Below the pieces are notes generated by a model. The model saw nothing but the letters and a program-made list of their open reading frames with translations. It made no database searches and was not told where the DNA came from. Below are positions 38,949-46,715 of a stretch of DNA of 64,000 nucleotides, piece after piece. The stretch's first letter is position 1; each line of letters opens with the position of its first letter. A program made the position numbers and the translations under genes. The DNA lies in NCBI GenBank assembly GCA_963713805.1, contig CAVQNF010000012.1:153970-217969 (forward strand), read 5' to 3'. The stretch comes from GAS188 sp963713805. GTDB taxonomy: Bacteria > Pseudomonadota > Alphaproteobacteria > Rhizobiales > Beijerinckiaceae.

Positions 38949-39386
38949 GTTCCGGCCTCCTGGACGCGATGCGACGGCATCGGTTCGCGCGGCTTGCGAC
39001 CGCAAACGTCGCGGGCCGCCCTTCGGGGCTCGTCGCCATCCAATCCTTCCATCGCAAGGCCTTCGACGGTCGAGCCAAAGCTTTTCATCAGGCTGCAGGA
39101 ACAATTCGTGGTATCGCAACACGATGCGGATGACCAAACGGGCGGGAGTTCTCGCCGTCTGTCCTTGGCTCGTCGGGGCGGCGAGCGGAGCCGGGGGCGC
39201 CTTGGCGCAGCAACAAAGCTTTGCCTGCACCAAGCTTAGCTGGGCGCGCGCCAAGGGCAGCATGACCTGCTCGAAGAAACTCAATACCCAGATCGAATTG
39301 ACCTCTTACATCTATGCGGTCGAACTCCGTGGTCTCACGGCACGAGTGGCTTTTAAAATCAGGCCTGAATCGCGAAGAGACCATGT
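38949..39386. other. no supported gene
   Basis: A plus-strand frame from 39124 begins with a signal-peptide-like stretch (AGVLAVCPWLVGAASGAGGA) but then reads into the 3' part of the Imm26 gene and has no recognisable domain; I leave it unassigned. The stretch may hold promoters for nothing more than the flanking genes. Confidence 0.4.
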
Positions 39387-39857
39387 TTATCCGGATGCCG
39401 CTCGGCCTAATAGCTTGGTCATTGTGATCTCGACTGCGCCATAGCCAGAGCTGGAGTGGGCTGGCAGGCCGCGATCGTCATCGATCTCATATTGCGCTTC
39501 CACTCGCGTCGGGTCCGTGTCCGAATAGCGCACCAGCACCGGCTTTCTGAAGCCCAGCGGATCTCGTACGACAAAATCCGGCATGGGCCACTCCGCGCGA
39601 TTCCAATTTGGGACCTTGCCGTGAAGCGTCCATTCGCCATTGAGCAAACCGAGCTCTCCGAACATGACGCGCGATATCGCATTTTCGGGGCGCAAGTCCT
39701 CCACCTTCACGGGGTCCTGCAATGAAAGGCGTGGCCCGAAGAAATAACCAAAGGGAGCCCTGCCTCGACTAGCGAGGCGAGCGATGACGCCACGAGCATA
39801 TGCGCTATCCCTGAGCGGTAGGCGGAAGACCGATCCTTCAGAGTAGAGGATTTTCAT
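39387..39857 (-). CDS. Imm26-family immunity protein (copy 1)
   Basis: 156 residues, MKILYSEGSVFRLPLRDSAY at the start and GVIARLASRGRAPFGYFFGP next. The central GELGLLNGEWTLHGKVPNW and LVRYSDTDPTRVEAQYEIDD blocks match immunity family Imm26, whose members neutralise cognate polymorphic toxins. It is a close paralogue of the protein at 39989-40459, with the same blocks in the same order. Its ATG overlaps the stop of a short upstream tail (ATGA) that resembles the end of a toxin. The toxin domain itself is missing, so this is an orphan or spare immunity gene. Confidence 0.75.
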   Translation of the reverse strand: MKILYSEGSVFRLPLRDSAYARGVIARLASRGRAPFGYFFGPRLSLQDPVKVEDLRPENAISRVMFGELGLLNGEWTLHGKVPNWNRAEWPMPDFVVRDPLGFRKPVLVRYSDTDPTRVEAQYEIDDDRGLPAHSSSGYGAVEITMTKLLGRAASG

Positions 39858-39958
39858 AGTCCAAAATACCTTTTGGCTGCATCGATGTATTCCTCTAAAT
39901 TCGAGTTATCATCACGAATATCATTAATTATTTTTGTAGGAATCTCCACGTTTAGAGA
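39854..39958 (-). pseudogene. toxin C-terminal tail preceding Imm26 copy 1
   Basis: A 34-codon fragment bounded by an in-frame stop reads VEIPTKIINDIRDDNSNLEE then YIDAAKRYFGL and ends in a TGA overlapping the immunity start. The YxDAAKRYxGL ending is repeated before the second Imm26 gene, so it is the conserved end of a lost upstream protein rather than chance. Base composition is strikingly AT-rich. Confidence 0.55.
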
Positions 39959-39988
39959 TCACATTGCCCCACACAGCAAGGAGCGGCT

Positions 39989-40459
39989 TTAATCGCCGTC
40001 GGAATTTCTCAGCAGGTCATCCAATTTAATTTCGACAGAGCCGGAACCAGACATCGAAGCGATCGGCATGCCGCGGTCGTCTTCAATGGGATATCGAGCC
40101 TCGATATGCGAGGGGTCGGTATCCGAATAGCGCACGAGCACAGGTTTCTTGAACCCCAGCGGATCGCGCATGACGAAGTCCGGCATCGACCATTCGGTTC
40201 GATCCCAGTTCGGCACCTTACCGTGCAGCGTCCACTCGCCCTCTATTAAGCCGAGATCTCCAAACTTTACGCGCAAAATGGCGTTGCGGGGGTCCAAATC
40301 ATCCAATTTCACGGCGTCCTGCGACGAAAGGCGCGGCCCGAAGAAGCACCCAAAAAGTACCTTGCCTCTGGATGCGCAACGGGCGATCACGCCACGGGCA
40401 TATCCACCACCCGGAAGCGGGACACGAAAGACCGATCCCTCAGAATATGAGATTTTCAT
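39989..40459 (-). CDS. Imm26-family immunity protein (copy 2)
   Basis: 156 residues from the ATG at 40459 (MKISYSEGSVFRVPLPGGGY), nearly collinear with copy 1: GVIARCASRGKVLFGCFFGP, GDLGLIEGEWTLHGKVPNWD and LVRYSDTDPSHIEARYPIED. A longer frame to 40579 has no family similarity and includes the toxin tail. The two copies look like a tandem duplication that also carried the preceding toxin end. Immunity to a contact-dependent or polymorphic toxin is inferred. Confidence 0.78.
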   Translation of the reverse strand: MKISYSEGSVFRVPLPGGGYARGVIARCASRGKVLFGCFFGPRLSSQDAVKLDDLDPRNAILRVKFGDLGLIEGEWTLHGKVPNWDRTEWSMPDFVMRDPLGFKKPVLVRYSDTDPSHIEARYPIEDDRGMPIASMSGSGSVEIKLDDLLRNSDGD

Positions 40460-40690
40460 AGTCCCAAATACCTTTTGGCTGCATCGAGGTACTCTGTCAA
40501 TTCGGGTTGTCAGGACGAATTGCGTTGTTCTTATCGAACGGGGCTCGATGTTTTTCGAACAAATACTGTTCAAGGCCAAGGGCCGCTCATTGGATCGACG
40601 TGCGGGACCTCGCGGTCAATGACGCCGTTCCAATGCGGCATGGGCGCGCATTCGCATTTACCCGCCCACGCAGCATCACTTCGACGGCAA
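40456..40690 (-). pseudogene. polymorphic-toxin C-terminal remnant preceding Imm26 copy 2
   Basis: With frame changes near 40583 and 40502 this stretch reads KCECAPMPHWNGVIDREVPH and VDPMSGPWP, then LEQYLFEKHRAPFDKNNAIR, PDNPN and TEYLDAAKRYLGL, ending in a TGA that overlaps the immunity start. The final block matches the tail before copy 1. It looks like the C-terminal end of a toxin whose N-terminal delivery part is gone; I cannot name the toxin family. Confidence 0.5.
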
Positions 40691-40747
40691 GAAACGGAGT
40701 GTTCCGGGGCATCTCGCGAGCCACACTGAGGAGTGAGGCCTGTAGCC

Positions 40748-40999
40748 ATGGTGCCGCCCATGCATCGCGCTTTCCACGCGGATATGTTCAGCGTCGCGTT
40801 CTGGCTCGCTCTCGCCGCCGCATTGGCGCCAGGCGTGGCGCAGTCAGCAGCTTCGAGCCCGCACGGCACGCTGACCGGGAAAGAACGTCTCGGCGAGAAA
40901 TGGAAGGACGAGCAGCGGATCGACAATTGCAAGGTCCCTCTCGACAAACGCGGAGCGAAGCCGCGGCCGGAGACTTGCTCGAAGCTTCCGGCAGGGTGA
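40748..40999 (+). CDS. small exported protein
   Basis: 83 residues from the ATG at 40748, which has GAGG 9 bases upstream. A hydrophobic signal peptide (FSVAFWLALAAALAPGVAQS) is followed by a short charged domain, TGKERLGEKWKDEQRIDNCK then KPRPETC, with two Cys that could form a disulfide. Similar short periplasmic proteins are widespread in Rhizobiales, but I know no function. It stands alone, divergent from the Imm26 pair. Confidence 0.6.
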   Translation: MVPPMHRAFHADMFSVAFWLALAAALAPGVAQSAASSPHGTLTGKERLGEKWKDEQRIDNCKVPLDKRGAKPRPETCSKLPAG

Positions 41000-41044
41000 T
41001 CTTCGCGCGTGCTCCCTCGTCGAGGCCTCGGAGGGCAGGCGAGT

Positions 41045-41452
41045 TCAGTCCGGTGCGATCAAGGATAGCGTGGGAAAATAGGTGCGATAGCGTTTCGCAT
41101 CGCGAGTCATGAGCCGATATCCCGCGACCGCCGCATGGGCACCGATGAAGAAATCCGGAAGAGGCGCTCGCCTCACCCCGCCTCGCCGCCGGTAAGCTAC
41201 AAACGACTTGCCCGCGAGGAACGCGGCTTCGTAGGGCAGCGCTTCGCGGTCGAGCATGGCTCTCGGCAGTGCGGCATCTAGCTCCTCGACGCGGGTATAG
41301 TGAATGGAAACTTCCGCATAGATGACCGGATTGATAACGAGGCGGGAGATGTCCGCGGCTCGCTCGACCGCATCCGCGGACCAAGAAAACCAGCGCGCGT
41401 CCTCCGTCATGATGTCGAGGAGGACATTGCTGTCGATCAGGACGGGCGTCAT
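41045..41452 (-). CDS. PIN-domain toxin (VapC-type)
   Basis: 135 residues. VLIDSNVLLDIMTED carries the first catalytic Asp, VINPVIYAEVSIHY the Glu, PLPDFFIGAHAAVAGYRLMT the Asp of the third PIN motif, followed by RDAKRYRTYFPTLSLI. It is therefore expected to be a nucleic-acid-cleaving toxin. The start immediately follows the antitoxin stop (TGAATG). This is the second intact PIN/AbrB-type pair in the window; its sequence is not a close copy of the one at 27.4-28.1 kb. Confidence 0.87.
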   Translation of the reverse strand: MTPVLIDSNVLLDIMTEDARWFSWSADAVERAADISRLVINPVIYAEVSIHYTRVEELDAALPRAMLDREALPYEAAFLAGKSFVAYRRRGGVRRAPLPDFFIGAHAAVAGYRLMTRDAKRYRTYFPTLSLIAPD

Positions 41453-41686
41453 TCAGTCGTCGCGGGTCAGCGCCATGATGGCGTCGGTGCTCATCGCGAC
41501 GTCGCCGCGTCCTCGCATACGGGCGACGAGGCGGGCGCCCCGACCGTCGTTATTGCGCGCTTTCGCGCGAAGAAGCCGAACGGTCTTGCCGTCGAATTTG
41601 AACTCGACCTCCGTGTGCGGCAGCAGACCTGCTCGCTCACGAATATCGGCCGGGATGGTCACTTGACCTTTCGAGGTGATGCGCAT
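41453..41686 (-). CDS. AbrB-family antitoxin (SpoVT-type)
   Basis: 77 residues, MRITSKGQVTIPADIRERAG at the start, the canonical SpoVT/AbrB hairpin that binds DNA. The C-terminal MSTDAIMALTRDD is the classic VapB tail for neutralising PIN toxins. I use the ATG at 41686; a longer frame to 41740 would overlap the operator. The palindrome upstream suggests autorepression. Confidence 0.88.
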   Translation of the reverse strand: MRITSKGQVTIPADIRERAGLLPHTEVEFKFDGKTVRLLRAKARNNDGRGARLVARMRGRGDVAMSTDAIMALTRDD

Positions 41687-41700
41687 TTGAATAATCCTTA

Positions 41701-41722
41701 CTCTTACATGTAAGTGTAAGAG
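41701..41722. promoter_or_regulatory. nested palindromic operator of the second PIN/AbrB module
   Basis: CTCTTACA (41701-41708) and TGTAAGAG (41715-41722) are exact complements. Within them CTTACATGTAAG (41703-41714) is also a perfect palindrome. The site lies 15 bases upstream of the antitoxin ATG and is AT-rich, as expected for an AbrB-type operator overlapping the promoter. Confidence 0.65.
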
Positions 41723-41828
41723 CTTGCGCTCCGAATGCAAGCCATAAGGAGACCATAAGGAGCGCGCCCATTGACGCTCGCGGCGGACTTGCTAAATTCC
41801 CGGCCCTTCGAGACCGGTCCCCCAAAGA

Positions 41829-42611
41829 ATGAGTGCCATCGTCGCCGTCGACCGGATCACCAAGCGTTATGGCGGGCTGACGGCGGTCGACGCTTGCGCG
41901 TTCGAGGTGCCGCGCGGCTCGATCACCGGCCTCATCGGGCCCAACGGCGCGGGCAAGACGACGCTGTTCAACATCATCGCCGGCGTGACGATGCCCGATG
42001 AGGGCCGCATTCTTCTCGACGGCAGGGACGTGACCGGCAAGAAGCCACATGAGCTCTTCGGCCTCGGCCTCGTGCGTACCTTCCAGATTCCCAAGGAATG
42101 GGGGCGCATGACCGTGCTGGAGAATCTCATGGTCGTGCCCAGCCGGCAGATGGGCGAGGGCGTCGTCGCCGCCTGGTTTCGGCCCGGCCGCGTGCGTCGC
42201 GAGGACCGGGCGATCCGTTTCCGCGCCGAGGCGACCCTGGAAATCCTCGGCCTTCAGGCGCATCGCTTGGCGCTCGCCGGGACCTTGTCGGGCGGGCAGA
42301 AGAAGCTCCTGGAGCTTGGCCGCACCATGATGGTCGAGGCCAAGATCATCCTTCTCGACGAGCCCGGCGCCGGCGTGAACCGCACCTTGCTCGGCGACCT
42401 CGCTCATTACATCGAGCGCCTGCATCGCGAGCGCGGGACGAGCTTCTGCATCATCGAGCACGACATGGATCTCATCACGCGCCTGTGCGATCCCGTGATC
42501 GTGATGGCCGAGGGGCGCGTGCTCGCCCAAGGCAAGATGACCGATATCAAGGCCGACGAACGGGTCCGCGAAGCCTATTTGGGCGCGCCCACGCCCGGCA
42601 TGGCCGCCTGA
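41829..42611 (+). CDS. livG: branched-chain amino acid ABC transporter ATPase LivG
   Basis: 260 residues. LivG is one of two ATPases powering Leu/Ile/Val import. Walker A is GPNGAGKTTLFN, the signature is LSGGQKKLLELG, and Walker B is IILLDEPGAGVN. Its stop overlaps the livF start (TGATG), and the order livG-livF-livH-livM is a standard operon with short or overlapping spacing. The insertion between Walker A and signature (LGLVRTFQIPKEWGRM) identifies it as the LivG rather than the LivF type. No promoter is obvious in the 106-base gap from the AbrB module on the opposite strand. Confidence 0.92.
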   Translation: MSAIVAVDRITKRYGGLTAVDACAFEVPRGSITGLIGPNGAGKTTLFNIIAGVTMPDEGRILLDGRDVTGKKPHELFGLGLVRTFQIPKEWGRMTVLENLMVVPSRQMGEGVVAAWFRPGRVRREDRAIRFRAEATLEILGLQAHRLALAGTLSGGQKKLLELGRTMMVEAKIILLDEPGAGVNRTLLGDLAHYIERLHRERGTSFCIIEHDMDLITRLCDPVIVMAEGRVLAQGKMTDIKADERVREAYLGAPTPGMAA

Positions 42612-43318
42612 TGAGCCTCATCGAGATCGAGAACCTGCGTGCCGGCTACGGCGACACGGTGATCCTGCACGGCATCGACATGGTGGCCGAGGCCGGCGAA
42701 CTCGCCGTCATCATCGGCCCGAACGGTGCCGGCAAATCGACCTTGATCAAGGCCCTTTTCGGCATCGTCGCGACCCAGGCCGGACGCGTACGCTTTTCCG
42801 GGAATGACATCACCGGGGCCGCGCCCGAACGGCTCGTCGCCCTCGGCATGGCCTATGTGCCGCAGGAGCGCAACGTCTTCCCGACGCTTACGGTGGCGGA
42901 AAACCTGGAGATGGGGGCGTTCAGCGTGCGCGGCCGGCTCGCGCCGCTGCTCGAGACGCAATACGCGCTTTTTCCCGAGCTCGGACGGCGCCGCGGCCAG
43001 CTCGTCGGCGAGATGTCGGGCGGGCAGCGCCAGATGGTCGCGCTCGCCCGCGCCCTGATGACGAAGCCGAAGCTGCTCCTGCTGGACGAGCCGACCGCGG
43101 GCCTTGCGCCCAAGATCATGGCGGAGGTGTTCGGCCATGTGCAAACCATCAACCGGGCCGGGATCGGCGTGCTCATGGTCGAGCAGAACGCGCGACGTGC
43201 GCTCGAGATCGCCGATCGCGGCTATGTGCTCGCGGCAGGACGCAATCGCTTTTCCGGCACCGGCGCCGATCTTCTCGCGAACAGGCAAATGGCGGAGGCG
43301 TTTTTGGGCGGTAGCTAG
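42611..43318 (+). CDS. livF: branched-chain amino acid ABC transporter ATPase LivF
   Basis: 235 residues, the shorter LivF-type ATPase. Walker A is GPNGAGKSTLIK, the signature is MSGGQRQMVALARALM, Walker B is LLLLDEPTAGLAP and the D-loop/H-switch region is LMVEQNARRALEIA. It is translationally coupled to livG and followed after a 93-base spacer by livH; that spacer contains a short tandem repeat. Together with LivG it drives the LivHM permease. Confidence 0.92.
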   Translation: MSLIEIENLRAGYGDTVILHGIDMVAEAGELAVIIGPNGAGKSTLIKALFGIVATQAGRVRFSGNDITGAAPERLVALGMAYVPQERNVFPTLTVAENLEMGAFSVRGRLAPLLETQYALFPELGRRRGQLVGEMSGGQRQMVALARALMTKPKLLLLDEPTAGLAPKIMAEVFGHVQTINRAGIGVLMVEQNARRALEIADRGYVLAAGRNRFSGTGADLLANRQMAEAFLGGS

Positions 43319-43335
43319 GCGGGAAGGGTGCCTTT

Positions 43336-43363
43336 CTACTCGCTACTCGCTACTCGCTATTCG
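43336..43363. repeat. 7-bp tandem repeat between livF and livH
   Basis: Three copies of CTACTCG and a fourth variant CTATTCG occur in a row between livF and livH, followed by a CT-rich stretch (CTCACTCCTCACTTTTCAC) leading to the livH start. It is a simple-sequence array in an otherwise coding operon. Confidence 0.75.
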
Positions 43364-43411
43364 CCCTCACTCCTCACTTTTCACTCTTCACCACTCCCAA
43401 CAAGAAACCGA

Positions 43412-44299
43412 ATGGACCTCATCAACCTCTATCTCATCCCAGGCATCGTGCTCGGCTGCATCTATGCGCTCGGAGCGGTGGGCCTGTCGCTGATCTACGG
43501 CGTGCTGCGCTTCGGCCATTTTGCTCATGGCGATGTCATGACCTTCGGCGCCTATGTCACCCTCTCGGTCGTCGGCCTTTTCGGCCTGCCGCCGCTCGCG
43601 GCGCTGCCGATCGCCATGTTGGCGACGGCCGCTCTCGCCGTCGCCATCGACCGGCTTTTCTATCGGCCCTTCCGCGACAGCCCGACGATCGTCGTGGTGA
43701 TCGCCTCCTTCGGCGTCGCCCTCATGCTGCGGTCGCTGGTCGAGATCTTCTGGGGCGCCGACGACCGCAGTTACGAGACCGGCATTCGGAGGCCGATGAC
43801 GCTCTTCGACACGCTCGTGATCGCGCCGCGCCATATCGCGATCATCGTCGCGGCCGTGGCGCTCGTCACCGTTCTGCACGTCTTTCTCACGCGCACGCGC
43901 CTCGGCAAGGCGATGCGTGCCGTGAGCGATCAGCCGAGCCTGGCGCGGGTCTGCGGCATCGATCTCGACACGGTTTCGCTGTGGACCTGGGTATTCGGCG
44001 CGGGGCTCGCCGCGGCGGCGGGCATGTTCCTCGCGATCGACACGCAACTCAATCCGAACATGGGATGGAACCTCCTGCTACCCCTGTTCGCGGCGGCGAT
44101 CCTGGGCGGCATCGGCAAGCCCTACGGTGCGATCGTGGGGGGCCTCGTCATCGGGCTCGCCGAGGAGCTTTCGAGCTTCCCGCTCTTCTCCGGAGAGCCG
44201 CTGGTGCCGCCGGACTACAAGACCGGGGTCGCGTTCGCGATCATGGTGGCGATGCTGCTCTGGCGCCCGCAGGGCCTGTTTCGCGGGCGGGTCTACTGA
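43412..44299 (+). CDS. livH: branched-chain amino acid ABC permease LivH
   Basis: 295 residues with about eight membrane helices. The N-terminus MDLINLYLIPGIVLGCIYAL and GLSLIYGVLRFGHFAHGDV are LivH hallmarks; the conserved loop MRAVSDQPSLARVCGIDLDT is the contact with the ATPase (EAA-like). I use the ATG at 43412; an in-frame ATG at 43328 would put a repeat-encoded leader first. The stop overlaps the livM start (TGATG). With LivM it forms the membrane channel. Confidence 0.92.
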   Translation: MDLINLYLIPGIVLGCIYALGAVGLSLIYGVLRFGHFAHGDVMTFGAYVTLSVVGLFGLPPLAALPIAMLATAALAVAIDRLFYRPFRDSPTIVVVIASFGVALMLRSLVEIFWGADDRSYETGIRRPMTLFDTLVIAPRHIAIIVAAVALVTVLHVFLTRTRLGKAMRAVSDQPSLARVCGIDLDTVSLWTWVFGAGLAAAAGMFLAIDTQLNPNMGWNLLLPLFAAAILGGIGKPYGAIVGGLVIGLAEELSSFPLFSGEPLVPPDYKTGVAFAIMVAMLLWRPQGLFRGRVY

Positions 44300-45246
44300 T
44301 GGGCGCTCTCTTCGGCTATGGCGAATATGCGATATCGCTTCTGACCATCGGCGGCATCTACGCCGTCATGGCGCTCGGCCTCAATCTGCAATGGGGCTAT
44401 GGCGGGCTCTTCAATGCGGGGGTGAGCGGCTTCTTCGCCGTCGGCGCCTATGCGAGCGCCATCCTGACCGCCCCGCCGATGCCGGGTCATTTCGTCGGCT
44501 TCGGCCTGCCGGTTCCCATCGGAATCGTGAGCGCGATGGCGCTGTCCGCCGCGGTCGGCTGGTTCGTCGGCCGCATCTGCCTTGGCCTGCAAAGCGATTA
44601 TCTCGCCATGGCGACCATCGGCATCGCCGAGATCCTGCGCCTCGTCATCGACAACGAGATCTGGCTGACCAACGGCTCTCGCGGCATCGTGGCGATCCCG
44701 CGCCCCTTCGAGGAATTGCCGGGCGTCTGGCGCGATCTCGCCTATCTCGGCCTCGTCGCCGCCGTCGTGCTCGCGCTCTACCTCGCGCTCGAGCGGCTGG
44801 CGTGCTCTCCCTGGGGACGCGTCATGCGCGCGATCCGCGACAATGAGGACGCGGCGGCCGCGGCCGGCAAGGACGTCGCCGCTTTCCGGTTGCAGGCCTT
44901 CGTGCTCGGCTCGATGGTGATGGGCTTGAGCGGGGCGCTCACCGCGCACGCCTTCAAGTTCATCGGGCCGGACGCGACCTTGCCGCTGATCACCACCTTC
45001 CTCGTCTGGGTCATGCTGATCGCCGGCGGCAGCGCCAATAATCGTGGCGCCATCCTCGGCCCCATCGTGATCTGGACCCTTTGGTCGGCGACCGAGCTCC
45101 TGACCGGACGCCTGCCTCCGGAGTGGCAGATCCGCGGCAGCTACCTGCGGGTCTTCCTCATCGGGCTGCTGCTCCAGATCGTCCTGCAGCGCTTTCCGAG
45201 GGGAATGCTTCCCGAGCGCACGCCGCGGCTGCCCGAGGCGCAATAG
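44299..45246 (+). CDS. livM: branched-chain amino acid ABC permease LivM
   Basis: 315 residues. The early block LGLNLQWGYGGLFNAGVSGF and the Gly/Ala-rich YLAMATIGIAEILRLVIDNE are LivM features. The coupling loop is WGRVMRAIRDNEDAAAAAGK and the C-terminal IVLQRFPRGMLPERTPRLPE is a soluble tail. It overlaps the livH stop by one base. It is the last gene of the plus-strand part and converges with the binding-protein gene, 28 bases apart; a 12-base CCGCCGCGGCGG palindrome lies in that gap. Confidence 0.92.
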   Translation: MGALFGYGEYAISLLTIGGIYAVMALGLNLQWGYGGLFNAGVSGFFAVGAYASAILTAPPMPGHFVGFGLPVPIGIVSAMALSAAVGWFVGRICLGLQSDYLAMATIGIAEILRLVIDNEIWLTNGSRGIVAIPRPFEELPGVWRDLAYLGLVAAVVLALYLALERLACSPWGRVMRAIRDNEDAAAAAGKDVAAFRLQAFVLGSMVMGLSGALTAHAFKFIGPDATLPLITTFLVWVMLIAGGSANNRGAILGPIVIWTLWSATELLTGRLPPEWQIRGSYLRVFLIGLLLQIVLQRFPRGMLPERTPRLPEAQ

Positions 45247-45273
45247 CCGCGATTTGCACCGCCGCGGCGGCAG

Positions 45274-46518
45274 TCACAAGGGCGGATAGACCTTGACCTC
45301 CTTGAACGCGTCGCCGACCACGGCCCATTCCCCGATATAGCCGGTCACGTCGCCGTTCTTGTCGAACACATGCGGGCCGGAAGCGCCGACGAAAGCGATC
45401 TTCTGGCCGGACTTGATGGCATCGACCGCCTTCTTCCATTCGGTGGGCTCGATCTTCGTGCCGTCCGGGCCGGCGATCGCGCGCAGCGCGTCGCGCACCT
45501 TGACGCGGTCGGTCGAGCCCGCCTGCTCGAGCGCGAGCGCGGCCATCATGGTCGCGTCGTAGACCTGCTCGACGAAGAGCTTGTTCGTCATGCCGGGCTT
45601 TGCCTTCTCGAAGGCCTCGTCGAATTTCTTATGCGCGGTCGAGTTGGTCGGCGAGGTCGGCGCCGTGCCGAAGAAGTTCTTGAGGTTCTCGGCGCCGATC
45701 TGCTTGATCATCGTGTCGTCGCGGATGCTTTCGGTGCCGATGAAGGTATTGAAGAAATTATTCTCGAGCGCCTGCTTGACGATGGTGAGGCCGCTGTCGC
45801 CCGCATAGGCGATGATCACCAGCGCCGGCGCCTTGCTCGCGGCCAGCGTCGCGAGCTCGGCGCGGTAGGACGCCTTCTTGGTCTCGTGGATCTGGTCGGC
45901 CGCGATGGTGCCGCCTCCCGCGGCATATTCCTTGCGGAACACCTCGGCGATGCCGACGCCGTAGTCGTTGTTGGCGTAGCTCAGCGCCACGGTCTTGAAG
46001 CCCTTGTCGAGCACCATCTTGGCGAGCACCTTGCCTTGGTAGGTGTCGGAAGGTACGATGCGAAACAGCATGTCGTTCTTCGGCATCGTGGTGATCGCCG
46101 GCGAGGTCGCGGTCGGCGCGATGAGCGGCACGCCCGCCGCGATGGTGACGCTCCCGGCCGCCGGGATCACGGTGCCGCTGAGCAGGGGACCGACGATGAT
46201 CGGCACATTCTCGACCGAGACGAGCTTGCGCGCGGCATCGACCGCGCCCTGTTCGGTGCCTTGCGTGTCGACGATGACGAGGCGCAGCTTCTTGCCCCCG
46301 AGGACACCGCCGTTGGCATTGACCTCGTCGACCGCGAGCTGCTGGGCGGCGAGCAGCGCCGGCATGAAGTTTGCGATCGGTCCGGTAACGTCCATGAGCG
46401 CGCCGAGCTTCACCTCGTCCTGCGCTCGCGCCGCGTCGGTGACCAGCGCCGTCGATAACAGGATCGCGAGAAATAAGGCCAAGCGTTGCGTTTGAGCGCG
46501 GAGCAAATCGATCACCAT
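45274..46518 (-). CDS. periplasmic branched-chain amino acid-binding protein (LivK/LivJ type)
   Basis: 414 residues. A signal peptide (RLALFLAILLSTALVTDA) ends near ARAQDE. The mature part has the type I periplasmic binding fold with LGALMDVTGPIANFMPALLA, QLAVDEVNANGGVLGGKKLR and the hinge block VGPLLSGTVIPAAGSVTIAA. It captures ligand for LivHMGF. It is encoded convergently and downstream of livM rather than in the same operon, so it has its own promoter in the 197-base region shared with the divergent membrane-protein gene. Ligand (Leu/Ile/Val or related) is inferred from context. Confidence 0.9.
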   Translation of the reverse strand: MVIDLLRAQTQRLALFLAILLSTALVTDAARAQDEVKLGALMDVTGPIANFMPALLAAQQLAVDEVNANGGVLGGKKLRLVIVDTQGTEQGAVDAARKLVSVENVPIIVGPLLSGTVIPAAGSVTIAAGVPLIAPTATSPAITTMPKNDMLFRIVPSDTYQGKVLAKMVLDKGFKTVALSYANNDYGVGIAEVFRKEYAAGGGTIAADQIHETKKASYRAELATLAASKAPALVIIAYAGDSGLTIVKQALENNFFNTFIGTESIRDDTMIKQIGAENLKNFFGTAPTSPTNSTAHKKFDEAFEKAKPGMTNKLFVEQVYDATMMAALALEQAGSTDRVKVRDALRAIAGPDGTKIEPTEWKKAVDAIKSGQKIAFVGASGPHVFDKNGDVTGYIGEWAVVGDAFKEVKVYPPL

Positions 46519-46715
46519 CGCGTTCCCTCTCTTTCTTTTATGCAGCGACTTTAACGCTAATTTGGACGGTGTCGAGATGAATCACCGCTGCGCACAAAAG
46601 ATGAAAGCGGGCGGGCGCCGCCGCGGTGGAATGCCCCGTGGCCTCGATCGGCTCGACGGCCCGAGCTTTCGACGAGGGAAGGCGCAAGCGTGAGCGTGTC
46701 ATCGGGAGCGCATCG

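Noticed and set aside
39124..39444. Secreted small protein on the plus strand
   Set aside because: Signal-like start but it overlaps the Imm26 gene end and has no domain.
45258..45272. Rho-independent terminator between livM and livK
   Set aside because: The CCGCCGCGGCGG palindrome has no loop and no U-run after it.
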